Source: Gavia stellata (taxonomy: Eukaryota > Chordata > Aves > Gaviiformes > Gaviidae). Taken from it: a stretch of 64,000 nt of DNA. Shown here piece by piece: positions 12,801 to 27,800 of this stretch. Within the stretch, counting starts at the first letter, position 1; each line of letters opens with the position of its first letter. The DNA is taken from contig NC_082612.1 of the NCBI RefSeq assembly GCF_030936135.1, positions 18,385,734 through 18,449,733 of the forward strand, in the 5' to 3' direction. The notes under the pieces are model-generated. The model saw nothing but the letters and a program-made list of their open reading frames with translations, had not been told where the DNA came from and did no database searches. Made by a program: the position numbers and the translations under genes.

Positions 12801-15800
12801 ATTTAAACTCTTAAAATATATTAAGTAATCTGAATTTATCTGAACAGGGAAGGCAGCCAGATTGGGGATTTCGAATTAAATGGTCCCACTTCAATAGCTC
12901 TGAGCAACCTGAAGCTTCCATGTAATTGAAAAAGAATTGCTGGATATTCATCCAGTCAGCAAAATGCTATGGACAGTACTTCCCCAAGCATGCAAGCCAT
13001 CCTATTCCTTGCAAGTGGTTGTTCAAAACTATCATACTTGTGGCTGCCACTCTAGTTAAAGAGGTTTCTCCTTCCTCTCCTGTATCCTTTACCTCGTCGC
13101 TCCCAATTCCTCCGACTCCCCTTCCGACTAGACACTAACGCTCCTTTAATTTGTGCTGCTTTAACTGTTCCCACGATTATTCCTTAACCAGATCTATGTA
13201 AAAGAACCAACCTTTCAATGCAATAGTTACAAATCCGTTTATTACTGTCCCCTTACCAGATCATGCCTTCAAAGAGATTTTGGATGACAAGATGAGATTG
13301 AGTTACAGTGATCAGCAAAGTGACATGAGTCCATGCGAACTGTTAACAATGCAACAACACAACAGTTAGTGAAAACACCGATCCGTACACCTCGATAAAT
13401 ACCGGCGTGTCAGCTAGAGGAGCTACTTAGGAGCTCACAGGAAAGACCAGTTCTAGTGATAATGCAAGAGATGCGTGCATACAGTATATCACAAGTTAGC
13501 TGGCTTTCTGAAGCAAGTACTGAAACTTTAACAGGTTTCCCCATCACTTACCTCCGCCCAGAATTTTTTAACGTGCAGTTTAACAACTGATTTAATAAGA
13601 CATACACCTTCAGCATGAAAGCAGCAAAGAAATGTAAGCAATGTGATATTCTGTATATACATATAACAGACATGTCAGAACTGTAACAGTAAAATGGCAA
13701 TGAACTACTCATGAAAGAGTCATGTTACACAGATGTGGATATCTCTCATAACAGAATACCAGTCCACTTATGAAACATGAAAATTCTCGGGATTGGTGAA
13801 AACAAAGTGTTAATTTTTATGCGCGTGGTCATTTAAGCAGTCATTTTCCTCAGTCTTACTGTACGTACTTGGGGTTTATTCTGTAGCGCCAGTCTACAAT
13901 AAAGCGGTTTCCAAACAGTTTACCACTAAAGGTTCTACAATAGATTTTATTTCCCAAAAACTTTTAAATCAAGAACTGGTAGTTTTTCTACGAAACACCA
14001 AATTTAAGCACTCTGGCTGATTTAACACTCGGAATGCCCTACTTCTTTAATTCTCTTATCACAAGTGTTTTCCTATGGCAGCCAGCATCTACTTCCAGTT
14101 AAGACAACTCAAGAAGGCTGAAAGGGGCGGTGCAAGAACTGCCTAAAGGTTTCTGAAACTACTAACTGCTGGTTGATTAAAGCATCTCTGCAGCCAAATT
14201 TTTAGTAGTTGTACAGTGATACTGCAACACCACCTGACCCCAAACGGCTACTCTCCTTGTCTGTCCAAACCCTGTGTTGCCACACAGCGGATACATGGCT
14301 TCCCTCTGTTTTACTGCAGTTCTTAGGTAGTCACACCTGAAAGTTTTCCGGGCAGGCACCAGGTGATATGACTGACACCACATTTTTGCTGCCTTCTTTC
14401 CAGAAGGGGAAAACGGGGGGAAAAAAAAATGGAAAATGAATATATTTACCTTGTGCCAATCTGAAGATGAGGACTTTTTTTGCGGATTAGAAGATAAAGA
14501 CCACCTCTCCTAGAAAAGCTGCATCTCCCTGTCAGGCAAGTTCTCCCACAAACAGGGTAATTTTTTTTGAGTAAAACATTTTTTTACATGCTCATACAGG
14601 GCTCAGCTAAGTCCTAGACTAGAATCAGGGATCCTCAATGGTAAAGTACTACCTAAAGCACTGTAGAAACAGAGGGGTTAACTGCATCCCCGGAGCTTTA
14701 GGAAATCTTTAAGGTTGTGCAGTGCCCTGACTGCACAAGTTCTTTAAAGACAGGAGCTGTACTGCATTACTGCTTTTCTGTTGCTTCTAATTGTTCCCAG
14801 ATAGAAGGGGGGGGGGATTCAGTGGGGTTTTTTGGGTTTGATTTGGGGTGTTTATTTTGGGGTTGTGGGTTTTTTTACCTGTGATGTTACAAAATTAGTT
14901 TTCAACCTATAAGATCCATGGAAGAAAAAGGTTCATGCTCTTGATTAGCTACTATGCTGTTCATTAGGTGGACAAATACAAGAGATGAGAACACAGGGTT
15001 TTTTTAATAGATTAATGATCTATTGAGGCACAGCAGAGCAGAAGATCAGAACTGCTGTTAAGCATCACAGAATACATCTTCCACATAGGGGTTAAGATCA
15101 AGTTCCCTTCATAGTACTTCAGCGGGGCCTCTACAAAGTAACACTTGAGTCACAAGAACCACTTCCCACGCCATGCTGAACTAGTTGGCTTCAGACCTGG
15201 GAGGGAGACGCACACCCCTTTCTCCAGGAATCTCTTTCGTATCAGCCTATCACCGAGGGAAACGTATCTCGTTGTATATGCACAAGGCCTCACCAATGAC
15301 AGCCTGTATTGACTGAAAGGCCACATCCCGCGATATAATAATAATAAGTTGCAAGGTGAACAAATACCAAACAGCCCAATGCCGCTTGATTTCATGTTAC
15401 TGTTGGTTTAACTACATTTTCCACACCCCCCTTCCAAGCTGTTTTATGAGCATAGGGACATGACTGTTTCTAGTGACATTCACAACACGAGTGACCACAG
15501 CAAAGTGGGTAATACACACCATGTAAAACTGCAGACGATAATGTTTCTTCACTAAACTCAAAACAAACATGCAGAAGCCTGTAAAACAAAGCAAGTGTAG
15601 TTTGTACCATATTTAATTACACTGAACTGTGATATACCAGTAATTCTCTTCCCTTGAAGCAGCCTTCAATCCCTTTGCTGCTAGGAGTGTTTGCTTGTAT
15701 TCAGTTAAGTGTACATACAGAATTATTCTCACTAGAGCACAAGATTTAGTTAACATCAGTAAACAGCATTTATTTTATACTCACAAGGTCCCATTGTAGA

Positions 15801-18800
15801 CATCATTTTTTAGGGCAGGAGACCATCACCTTTAAAAACCACTCAAAAACCAGGTCGACAAGCTGCTTTGGAATAATTAACAGAAATAATTGAAAGGAAA
15901 AGACCAGCTTGCCCCTTTCCCCCAGACGGCCACACGGCTGCACGCAACGCAAGCGTGAAGTGCAGGCGTTGGAGAATTCAGCTGACTGAAAGAAACGTTC
16001 TGGGTGGCTAACTGAGCACCTCTGCTGCCCAAGGGCAAATTCTTGCCCTAGCAAGGGTCAGAGGCCCTCAAAAGACCCTTAACCCCGGGGACAGCTCCTC
16101 AAAGACCCCTCCATCCCAATGCGACAGCCGCCAAGGGACTCTGCTACGCTCGACCTCCTGCTTTTGCTCATGACTGGCTTGTCTCATCTCTCCCCTCATT
16201 GCCCTTCAGCGATCACGAGGCATTAGTTAAGTTGGTTTCCTCAAGCCAAAGCCAGCTGAAAAAGGTCAGGTCTTGCAAAGCTGGTTTCAAGTTTGCGATC
16301 TAAGCACCAAGTAGAATTTTTATCTGCCTGAATTACACACACAAGTCATCTCCACAGACTGCCAAAATAGCGTTCATATATTCAGGTTCTGAGCCCCAGT
16401 TCTTCGGCAATCAAAATTAATTCACGCCAGCTTCTCTTGAGCACTATTAGCTCAACTTTCTCAAGATTGTTTACTTGTTCAGGCTGCTTTCTTCTTCTCA
16501 GTGAACACAAAATTTATAGTCATCCTTTTACAGAAAAATGGAACTGCGAACACCTAATTTCCTCGAACATCAAGAGGAAAAAGGAACTGAAAGCGCATAA
16601 AGCTGGGGAGCAATTATTATTTTTTTTTAAATAAATAAGCACAGAAACAAATGCAGCACAAAGTTCTTTCATTTTTGCAATATCCTACACTCACCTGTTA
16701 AATAGAGTGCAAAAGATATAAACCTGTGGTAACGAATTAGGAATTGAAGCTGTTCTCTTCTCTGAACAAAGGTGGCGAAGTAATCAGCTACAGTCTCTCC
16801 ATAAAAGAAGTAGTTCACACAGAGCAAAAAGTACCTACAACATACAACAGCTAGCAGTTATTTTAACAAGGTAATATATATTAAGTGTCATTCTTAAAAA
16901 CAAAAAACAAACAAAAAACCCACAACAAACACCACCACACAAAAGGAAAACCAGAAAGGTGGAAAAGACACGTGATAAAAATAAAATTCAGGCATTAATC
17001 CAGTCTTATACTTGTGGGTCGGTGTCTCCTCTGACAAGCCAATTTTTGTAATTTACTTCTTCTAAAGCAACCGCACTAGAAAAACAAACACATTTTGCGG
17101 GATACAGTTGGAAAATTCATTTCATCCTTAACTACAGTATTGAACGCTCCGCATCTATGCAAGTCCTTTTCAGATATTCTAAAAGTACAGAAAGAGCATC
17201 TGCTATCATCGATACTCACGCAAGCAATTCTGCATATTCTTTTCCTGTATCCTAATAAAGGTAGCTTGGGATTTCTGCCTTACAAAGAGGAAAAAAGGTA
17301 CTTGCATAACGTATCCTCTGAGGTTACAGGACAGCGAATCTGACGTGGGGCTTGAGGATCTGAATGTAACTATACTTTTGCCATCTGGCCTGAAGATTCT
17401 CGTCTGAAAGCATTACCGCTGCATCTCCTGCTCCGCTCCACCACGCACTTTGCCTTTTCGCTTTCTTGACTGAGCAATAACCTTACAGTGTTACATTCAT
17501 TGACTAACTAGTAAATGTAGCTATTACTACAACTTTTTCAAAGCAATTTTGTGGGAGTATGTCCACAAGCAAGGTTCAACTGAGGTGAAATGTCACCTTC
17601 AGCCATCTCTTTTTGAAAAACCTTCAAAGAAATTCCTTTCAGTGAAAACAGTCAGTACACAAGTAATTGTGTCACAGGTTTTCAGACAAGTTCAGTTACT
17701 CAGCTTTCTAGAGTTAAGTCACAGTGGAATCATCAAATGCCAAGGCAGCACTGAATAAAAACCGATAGTTAGCAAATCCAAACCCTCTAAGAGATGTACC
17801 TCTCCAGGCAACATACTCTTCAGCATATTACCAAAGTCAGCCACAGAAGAGAAAAACTTGTCATTCAAGACTGGATCTCCGGATAGTCTCAGAGCAATCA
17901 GTGCTCATTCTCTCCCCCCCCCAACAGATGTTAACACTCACTTTGCGAGGCTTCACATCTCCAAATAATAGCTGATGTTCAGACTACTAACAGGATTCTC
18001 TCATCTCACTGAAATGTCTTAATATTTAGCCTCAGTGGCAAGATGTTGGACTGGAAGGAGCTTTGACGTTAACTAGTCTGGCAATGTAGAGGAGTTGATT
18101 TTGAGCTCCACATACAAAAGTGACGGTGGTCAACTGCCAAAGTAGACTAAGTGGTAGAGTGCACATCTCCTCTAAAAATTTTGGCAAGACCGCAGAATCA
18201 TTCATGTATGAGTCAGCCCTAGCTGTAGATCCAGAAGCCATGGAATAAAGCAGACAATAGATCAGTTCCCTGGATAATCCGGGAGTGACCAGAGGGGAAC
18301 TGATTAGCATTTACTGAAGAGCCGACAGTGGGAATCCACCACATTACACAGTAGAAGTGACGAAGCCATGTGACAAAAGACAGGGAATAACCTAGATATT
18401 TCAATTCCTTAAAAAAACCAAACCCGACGCAAAACCAAACCAACACAAAATAGGTCATGTCTGAAGAATAACATCCTTAAGCACCTTAGAGACTACATGT
18501 GTCTAACACCTTCCCATAACGCTGACTCTAATCAAAAGCCTTTATTTTTCCTCCCAGAACTCAGAAGAAGAGCCGATTTCCCCAGTTCTATCCAGCCCTG
18601 TATAAGCTGGACATTGTCACAAGTATCTGGGATTTGTGAGAAAAATTAAGCTCATCTTTTGGTTTTCAGAAGATCCCCCAACACTGTATTTATGCAGTCC
18701 CGTGATTAAGTGCATGATTGGAAAGGATTTAAAATGTGTATGTTGTTATTTCAATTCTTTGTGTGTGTGAAGAGGAGCCTTTAAGGTACCTGTTCTATTT

Positions 18801-21800
18801 ATTTCTTGCGCAAGGTTAGCAGCCAAAAAAAAAAAAATCAAAGCAGTTCAGGTGATTATTTGGCTATGCATGTTTTTAGATAGCTTACACATGCTCAGTT
18901 CTGACTTAAAGCATACATGCGTGCATACATAAATGTGTACATAGATACATATTTATAACAAGGAAAAACATTGAAGCAGTAAAAGGCCAACTGACTTGTC
19001 CAAGTTCAGAGGTGGAAAACAACTACAGAATCCTGTATTAGAGACAGATGTCAAGTTTTATGTCCGCAGGTGACCTACAAAGCTATCATTCCACCATGAC
19101 AGGATATGAAGAACATGAAGATTTAAGTTTCACATGCCTACTTACTGATATTCTTGCTTGCTACTCACCAGCTGAGGGATCTAAACCACGGTAAATCATA
19201 GGAGTGGTAGACTCTGTAACCTATAGTAATGATTTCGTGGTAACACTTCACTTGGATGCTTAAGACCTAAAAGAAGAGAAATAAAAAACTACGTAAAATA
19301 TGCTGCAGTTGTTTCTTAAAGGCAGTAAGTAGTACTGTAACCTGCATTAAGGGGAGAAATTATTTATTATTATTTATTATTATTATTCAAATTCCACACA
19401 GAAAACAGACAGCTTCAAAGCAAGTCCAGGGAAAACTAAAGCTCCATTTAAAACCCCCACCCCAAACCTCAAAAAACACTAGGCATGCTGAGAAAAAACA
19501 CACTGGGCTAGCTGCAAGAATACGCTTGTGAAACAAGGGAAAGCTCCTGACTTTTCGTCATTAAAACAGTTTGGCAGCAGCAGGTCAAAAGCACTTCCTG
19601 TAAAGAAGGCTCTTCTATTTCTTTTGGCTAAGTTTTATCTTTAAATTTAGTTCAAGAAGTATTTTCGAGGCCCAATGGAAAAAAACTAGCTGTGCATCAC
19701 AAGTTGGACACCCATGTCTTCCACTTGCAAGCATCTCATTAAGGGCAATTAGCATTGATGATTAGAAGCAAAGCTCGTCTAACCCAGGTCTGAATGTCAC
19801 ACCCTCCACGGCCTTCATTTTGTTTTGCTGATCTTACTACCTCAGTGCTCGCCCGTGCAAGTCTGGTAGTATGTCTGTTCAGTCTTTGGGCTTCAAAGGC
19901 CTCTCTGCCAGTTTTGTCTACTCCACAGTCACCAAGCAGATCGCCCTGCCCAGATATCAAGTATTGCCAAACACAGGTCATCAGTAATCCCGTGCGGATG
20001 CAGGTGTAAGAACCTTCCCACACCGACTGCACACGTCGGCATGCTGGGCTTTGCAGTGTTCTCTTACCCCCTGCATTCATGAATAAATTTCGTCTTGCTC
20101 AACGCGTGAACACAGTTTAAAACAGTCTTATACCACCTCAGTGAGTTAATTTTGAAGCTCCCCTATCTCATGCTCTTTCTTCTGCTTGGCCCATGTTATA
20201 AAACTTAAATGCTTTATGCAAGAGCAGCGTTAACGGATTGCACCTTACAGTGGAAAAGGACACTGGGGTCCAAAGGCATGGAAGCTTGTGCCTGTTACCT
20301 TAGTAGCAGGCAAACGTAAAACATGCCTCCCAGCTTTTTAGAGCAGTCTCAGGACTTCTCCTCCAAACTTCACTGGATTACCCTTCCTACACGTCTCCAG
20401 GAATTTTCAGTCTCAGTATTAAGATTTGGTTTTAGCATGACAACTCCTGTTTAAATGTAAGCTATTTGATTCCAGTGAAATGAAATAATTCATGAACAAA
20501 ACTGTTTTTTCCCTCCATTCTTCTTTTTACATAGTCTCAAATGTCAACTTTATGAACAGCTTATTATACTAGAAGAGAGTTTTTGCTTTATGGTACAACA
20601 GAGGAAGAACTCTATTCCAGTTCTATATTAATTTTAACTACTTTATGTTTCATCTCTTGATAGCTTTGCCCATGATTGCAGTCTCAGACTATACCATGAA
20701 TACACCGAATCACTCTGCAAATTGATTAGTTCCTTCTTGTTCGTTATCATCATTCTCAAGTGTAACAAACTACTAAAGGAAGGACTGAAAAAAAAAATTG
20801 TGTCTCTACAACAACCTACGCTTTAAAGGGGCTTTTTTTGTTGTTTCTTCACACACAAAAGAGAAAATCCTTCACCAATGAAACAATGAATTACTAGTTT
20901 GTTATGTCATTCACCTGAAAACAGGAAATATAAACCAGACTAATTCAGATGTAGAGACTGTAATGCAGACCATAATACTGGTGAAACAACATTCCAGTCT
21001 CTCAAGACAATACAGGAATAAAAAGGGAGTTTACGATCTTTGGAAGAAGAGACAGGCAACTCAGGAGGACGACAAGGATGTCATCAGGTTATGCAGGGAG
21101 AAAATTAGAAGGGCCAAAGCCCAAGTAGAACTTCATCTGGCTACTGCCACAAAAGACAATTAAAAATGTTTCTATAAATACATTAGCAACAAAAGGAGGG
21201 CTAAGGAGAATCTCCATCTTTTATTGGATGCAGGGGGAAACATAGTGACAAAGGATAAGGAAAAGGCTGAGGTACTTAATGCCGCCTTTGCCTCAGTCTT
21301 CAATAGTAAGACCAGTCGTTCTCCAGGTACCTGGTCCCCTGAACTGGAAGACAGGGATGGGGAGCAGAATGAAGCCCCCACAATCCAAGGGGAAATGGTT
21401 AGCGACCTGCTACATCACTTAAACACACACAAGTCTATGGGGGCAGATGGGATCCACCCAAGGGCACTGAAGGAGCTGGCGGAAGTGCTCGTGAAGCCAC
21501 TTTCCATCATCTACCAGCAGTCCTGGCTAACTGGGGAGGTCCCAGTTGAGTGGAGCTTAGCAAATGTGATGCCCATCTACAAGAAGGGCCAGAAGGCAGA
21601 TCCAGGGAACTACAGGCCTGTCAGCCTGACCTCGGTGCCAGGGAAGGTTATGGAGCAGATCATCGCGAGTGCCATCTCGCGGCACGTACAGCACAACCAG
21701 GTGATCAGGCCCAGCCAGCATGGGTTTGTGAAAGGCAGGTCCTGCTTGACCAACCTGATCTCCTTCTATGATGACGTGACCGGCTTAGTGGATGAAGGAA

Positions 21801-24800
21801 AGGCTGTGGATGTTGTTTACCTGGACTTAAGTAAAGCCTTTGACACTGTTTCCCACCTCATTCTCCTGGAGAACCTGGGTACTCATGGCTTGGACGGGCA
21901 CAGTCTTCACTGGGTAAAAAACTGGCTGGATGGGTGGGCCCAAAGAGTTGTGGTGAATGGAGTTAAACCCGGTTGGCAGCCGGTCACAAGTGGTGTTCCC
22001 CAGGGCTCAGTACTGCGGTTTTGTTTAATATCTTTATTGATGATCTGGATGAGGGGATCGAGTGCACCCTTGCTAAGTTTGCAGGTGACACCAAGTTGGG
22101 AGGGAGCGTTGATCTGCTGGAGGGTCGGAAGGCTCTGCAGAGGGATCTGGACAGGCTGGATCCATGGGCCGAGGCTGGTTGTATGTTGCCTTCAACAAGG
22201 CCAAGTGACGGGTCCTGCACTTGGGTCACAACAACCCCCTGCAACGCGACAGGCTTGGGGACGAGTGGCTGGAAAGCTGCCCCGCAGAAAAGGGCCTGAG
22301 GGTGCAGGTCGACAGCCGGCTGAATATGAGCCAGCAGTGTGCCCAGGTGGCCAAGGTGGCCAACGGCATCCTGGCCTGTATCATAAAGAGTGTGGCCAGC
22401 AGGAGTAGGGAGGGGATCGTGCCCCTGGACTCGGCACTGGTGAGGCCGCACCTCGAATGCTGTGTTCAGTTTTGGGCCCCTCACTCCAAGAAGGACATTG
22501 AGGTGCTGGAGCGTGTCCAGAGAAGGGCGACGGAGCTGGTGAGGGGTCTGGAGCCCAATTCTGATGAGGAGCGGCTGAGGGAGCTGGGGTTGTTCAGTCT
22601 GGAGAAGAGGAGGCTGAGGGGAGACCTCATCGCTCTCTATAATTACCTGAAAGGAGGTTGTGGGGAGGTGGGTGTTGGTCTCTTCTCCCAAGTGACAAGC
22701 GACAGGACAAGAGGAAATGGCCTCAAGTTGTACCAGGGGAGGTTTAGGCTGGATGTTAGGAAAAATGTCTTTCCTGAGAGAGTGGTGAAGCACTGGACCA
22801 GGCTGCCCAGGGAGGTGGTGGAGTCACCATCCCTGGAGGTATTTAAAAGACATGTGGATGAGGCACTTAGAGACATGGTTTAGTGGTGGACTTGGCCGTG
22901 TTAGGTTAACGCTTGGACTCGATGATCTTAAAGCTCTTTTCCAACCTCAATGATTCTATGAATACAATCCAAAATGTGTTTCACAGGAGGCCATGAAAAA
23001 AGTAAAAGCACATTTTGACAGCTAAACAAACTTAGAGTAAAAAAAAAAAATCAAAGCAGACACCCAGAAGTACCATTTTCAGTGTTTTAAAAGCCACATC
23101 CCTCCCTGTTCCTTGCCATGACTGTGAAAGATAGTTAAACCATTATTCAATAAAAATACCAGCAATAAAAATGATGGAAAGAAGCAGTAAGGTCTGACAG
23201 GGTATGCAGGGTGTTTTATTACTATTATTACTATTTCACTTCGTGACCTAAAAATGCACTTTATCTCTGTACCTCGGAAAGGATACGGAGATCTAGCTGC
23301 ATTCTACAGATAAACCCAAGGCCACAAGGCAGCCCTGTAGAGAAGCAGGGTATTAATGGAACATGCCTGAGGAAAACCTTTCAGTGCCAGTCACAGACAG
23401 CAGCCCAGAGCTGCCTGCTTTCCTCAGCCTCAAAAATGAAACTCTCGTGTCTTCATTTTTGGGGAGGTTGGGGTTTTTTTTTTTGTTTTGGGTTTTTTTG
23501 GTTTTTTAAACAAACCTCAAAGAATATAACAGTAGGTGATGGGAACTGGACAAGGAAATGGATGACAGTCGTTTAGCAAACTTCAAGGCAACAATCATTC
23601 AACTTCTTAGAGTTACTTTAATTCCTACTTAAAAAAAAGATTAATTACAGTATATAAGAAGTCCTTAATCCACAAGGCCCAGTTCTGAATCTGTCCAGTG
23701 TTTTTCAAAACTATTTACATTTACACAAATAAGAGATAAATTGCTCTGAATTGTCTGTGCAGTTTGCTTCCAGCTGTCTTAGGCACAATGAACAAAGGGA
23801 TCAAGTAACTCTTGCATGGCAGAATGTATTTAAACAAACTTACCAGAAGCATCAGCATAAATGATCCCAGGTATATGATCAGAAAAAACACAGAAATCAT
23901 AGCCAGAGTGAGAATTCCACGAATCCACCAATTTTTCCATCTATTAAAAAAAAAAAAAAAGAGAATGAAAAGCAAGCAGTTATAAATGAAAATAAATGCC
24001 ACTTCCTTACTAACTAGAGATTAAAGTGTATTAGAAACAGTGGGAGTTCCAGAAATTTTCGTGCTTAATAAAACACATAGCAAGAAACACAGAATCAACC
24101 AACTATCCAACTAAACAGGATACACAGTAAAAGAAATTAAAGTTAGCTGCCTTTCTTCCTCCCCCACGCTCTGCCTCCCTCCCAAATGTCATTTGCAATT
24201 AAATGGGTCAACCCCATATTGAAGCTGCTGTGAAAATACATCAGGACCCTCAAAAAGCATCACATAATCCGCAAGATTGATTGGGGCCCAGCCATGTAAA
24301 GGCTTACATATGAAAGAAAGGCTGCCAAGTAAAAAGCATATGATTCTTTGAGAAGTAACAGACCAAAAAAAACCAGGCGATCACCAACTTTCCATAGTGG
24401 CAAAGTAGCTATTTTGCCAGGTAGAGGGTTATCTATCTATTTATCTCTTGTGAGCACTGGAACCAGGAGAGGAAAACATGTGACAATGAGGGGTAATGGG
24501 GCAAACTAGCTGTAGTCTTTTGCCCTTGTAGACCTTTGCAGCTGCTTGTGGCTACCTAAGGAAAGCAGAATAGAAATACCTGTTACCATAGAATCATAGA
24601 ATCATTTAGGTTGGAAAAGACCTTTAAGATCATCGAGTCCAAGCATTAACCTAACACGGCCAAGTCCACCACTAAAACATGTCTCTAAGTGCCTCATCCA
24701 CATGTCTTTTAAATACCTCCAGGGCTGGTGACTCCACCACTTCCCTGGGCAGCCTGGTCCAGTGCTTGACAACAGTTTCAGTGAAGAAATTTTTCCTAAT

Positions 24801-27800
24801 ATCCAGTCTAAACCTCCCCTGGTACAACTTGAGGCCATTTCCTCTCTTCCTGTTGCTTGTCACTTGGGAGAAGAGACCAACACCCACCTCCCCACAACCC
24901 CCTTTCAGGGAGCTGTAGAGAGCGATGAGGTCTCCCCTCAGCCTCCTCTTCTCCAGACTGAACAACCCCAGCTCCCTCAGCCGCTCCTCATCAGACTTGT
25001 GCTCCAGACCCCTCACCAGCTCCGTCGCCCTTCTCTAGACATGCTCCAGCATCTCAGTGTCCTTCTTGGAGTGAGGGGCCTAAAACTGAACACAGTACTT
25101 GAGGTGTGGAATGCCTTCTTTGAAAAAATATGAACACTTTTTAAAAAACCCAAAGAACTGGGAAGTCTTTGCTGTTTGTTTGGGTTTTTTCTTGTGATTT
25201 CTAGAGTAACCAAAATGTTATTTCCCACACTCCTAACACCCCCAATCCTCTGCCCCCAAAGGCCAGTATCAGGAAAAATCAAGAGCCCAGTTCATTTAAA
25301 AAAAATAATTAAAGAAATCTCATCACATGCTCCACTCTGCCATGAAACTGTTTCTAGTTATCAATAGTCCATATTATATGAACAATAAAACTTTTCAGTA
25401 AGTTTTTCTCCTCTTTTGCCTGTGGTTTTTCCCTTCAGGAATTTTGCCTCTAAAAGTACACTGAACCAACTAATCACAAGTTAATGCTAAACACAAAAAA
25501 TCCTACTATAGCTTAAAAAAAATCTTTCTAAGGTTTTGCTTTGTATCAGTCTTGTGTTTCATTGCTGCATCAGGAGATACACCTGATTCAGGGGACACTG
25601 TTAGTTTTGCATCATACTCCAGTTTTAATGTAAACTTCAACTATAATAATTTGGTTTTCAAGGATGTTATTCATCAGTAGGTTAATGGCAGCTAAAGCCA
25701 CTAACCGGATTTGCCTTAAGTATCAGAACAAATGCACAAGGGGCTTTATCGCAACAGATGTTTTATGTTCCTCTACGACGTGGGCTATAGAGCAGCAGCT
25801 TGCTCCTAGTGGCACACCTGTAGTGAGCAAGACTCCTTTAGAAGAATTCAACTCCCCTTAGAATAATGATAAAATACCACATAATTTCTTGAGGGTGTTG
25901 ACAAGTGCAGCATTGGAGAGACAGCTTCAGTCGGTAAGACAACAAGCTCCAGAATCGAGGAAGCCACCTGACAAGTTTACTGTATCCTAACTCTCCACTG
26001 GAAAGTCACGGATACTGTTTCCTCTAAAGGGCAAATACAAAGAGAAACAATATTTCTGAGAGTTACAGTGCAACTCACTCATGCTGTGCATTATGACAAC
26101 TGGTGGGACTGCCAGTTCCTAAACTAGCAGGTAATTTTGAACCTAGCATTCATAAAGCACCAAGAATTTAATTTTGCACTCAAAGCGCGTTTGTGCACCT
26201 TTGTGCAAACACTTCAATAAAGAATTTCAAGCATGTGAAACAGGAAAGGTTTCGCTTGCGCCTCTTAGTTGCAGGCTTTGAGGTTTCACCATGTAAGTGC
26301 CCTTTGGAACAAGTCTGATTTGGAGACCTAAGACTTCCACAACATTTAACATGGTAAGAGAACTCTGAAAGCGACAGGAACCAGATACTCCTTGCAGCGT
26401 GATGGCAGTAGTGAATGTCACATTCTGCTCACAGCTGGTGCGGTTTAGAAACACACTTTTTGAAACCTGGGAACAATACATTTGTTTATAGCTCCCAGAC
26501 ATCACAACAGAAACAGACAACAGATTAGAAAAGGAGCAAGTCAAAAAAATGTAGTTTCACACTGCTATTGGAGATACCTACTGGAGAACAGGTTTTTTAG
26601 AAGGACTTGGAAGTTTTTAATCGTAGTCTGGATTGGAGGTCCTTCTTCTGACTCTTGCAAGACCTAAGCTGCGTCTAAAATATATATTGCTTGGTTTGTT
26701 ACGTTGAGCATAAGGTAAATATGATACACACATTCATTTTACTAGGTAGTTTTTTGGTATGTGATCTATCACACATCTAAATGATCTTTCATTGCATTAG
26801 TGAAAAAAAGGTAATGCGAATTGCCACCTCCAAAAGGGTTTGGCTGATCAAGTGTTGCAAAGGGACTGTAGAAAAAAATTATCCTAGGAACTTTTTTCGT
26901 GAGCCTCCCTGAACATGCAGGTCCCCACGATTATCTGTCTGTCTATACACGTACAGCCCCCCCAGATTTGCTAGCCCTTAAGCTCCTGTGAACAGGGGTT
27001 GGAGGCAGAAAGTTAGGTTTGAAAAGAGACGGCAGGAAAAAATGAAACATTGCTTTAAAAGGTATGAAAATAAAAGCTATGTTGTGTTTAACTGTAAAGA
27101 AAAATGATTCAGAAGTGGAAATGCTGTCACAAAAAGCTAGCAAAGGCCACCCAGAGAATATACATTTCTTCCCTTTTCATTTACACAAAAATGCCACCCC
27201 ACCCCCCCCTTAACCGGGGATGTAGGAAATGAGTTTATTATAACCCCCAGAAATAGTTATTCTGGATATCAAACCCAATGACTATTCTTTAGCCCATTTT
27301 ATTGAAATACTCAGACTGAGCAATGGCAAATGTTTATGTAAACTGTAGCTAAACATTGCGGCGGTTGACTTAGAAACGCATGCAATGGTCAATCTTCAGG
27401 TATATGCAAAAAATATTACACTGAAGGGACTATCAAAGCATAAATAAATCAATGACATCCAGTAAAAAAATTGTCCTTGAATTTTCACGTATATCATATG
27501 AAATTTAAAACCGCAGTACAATCTGTAAGAATTAAAACTGCAACCTAATCTGTAAGAATTTTAGCCAGCAGCTATTAAATTTGAGAGCTGTTTGTTTTAC
27601 TCTACCTGGCAGACAAGCCTGACAAAGCCCTTTTGAGGATTTCTGGAGTGCTGTCTGTTGGGGGGGGAACATCAGGAACATCTGAATCATTTCTAAGATC
27701 CAACTCGCCAAGTCTTTCTTCCAAATCCACTTCCTATGACAAAAAAAACCCCAAACAACACAACACACAAGATTATTAGTTATTATGTCATAAAACAGTA

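Noticed and set aside
21984-22793. 269-codon minus-strand frame
   Set aside because: Antisense shadow of the CR1 ORF2.
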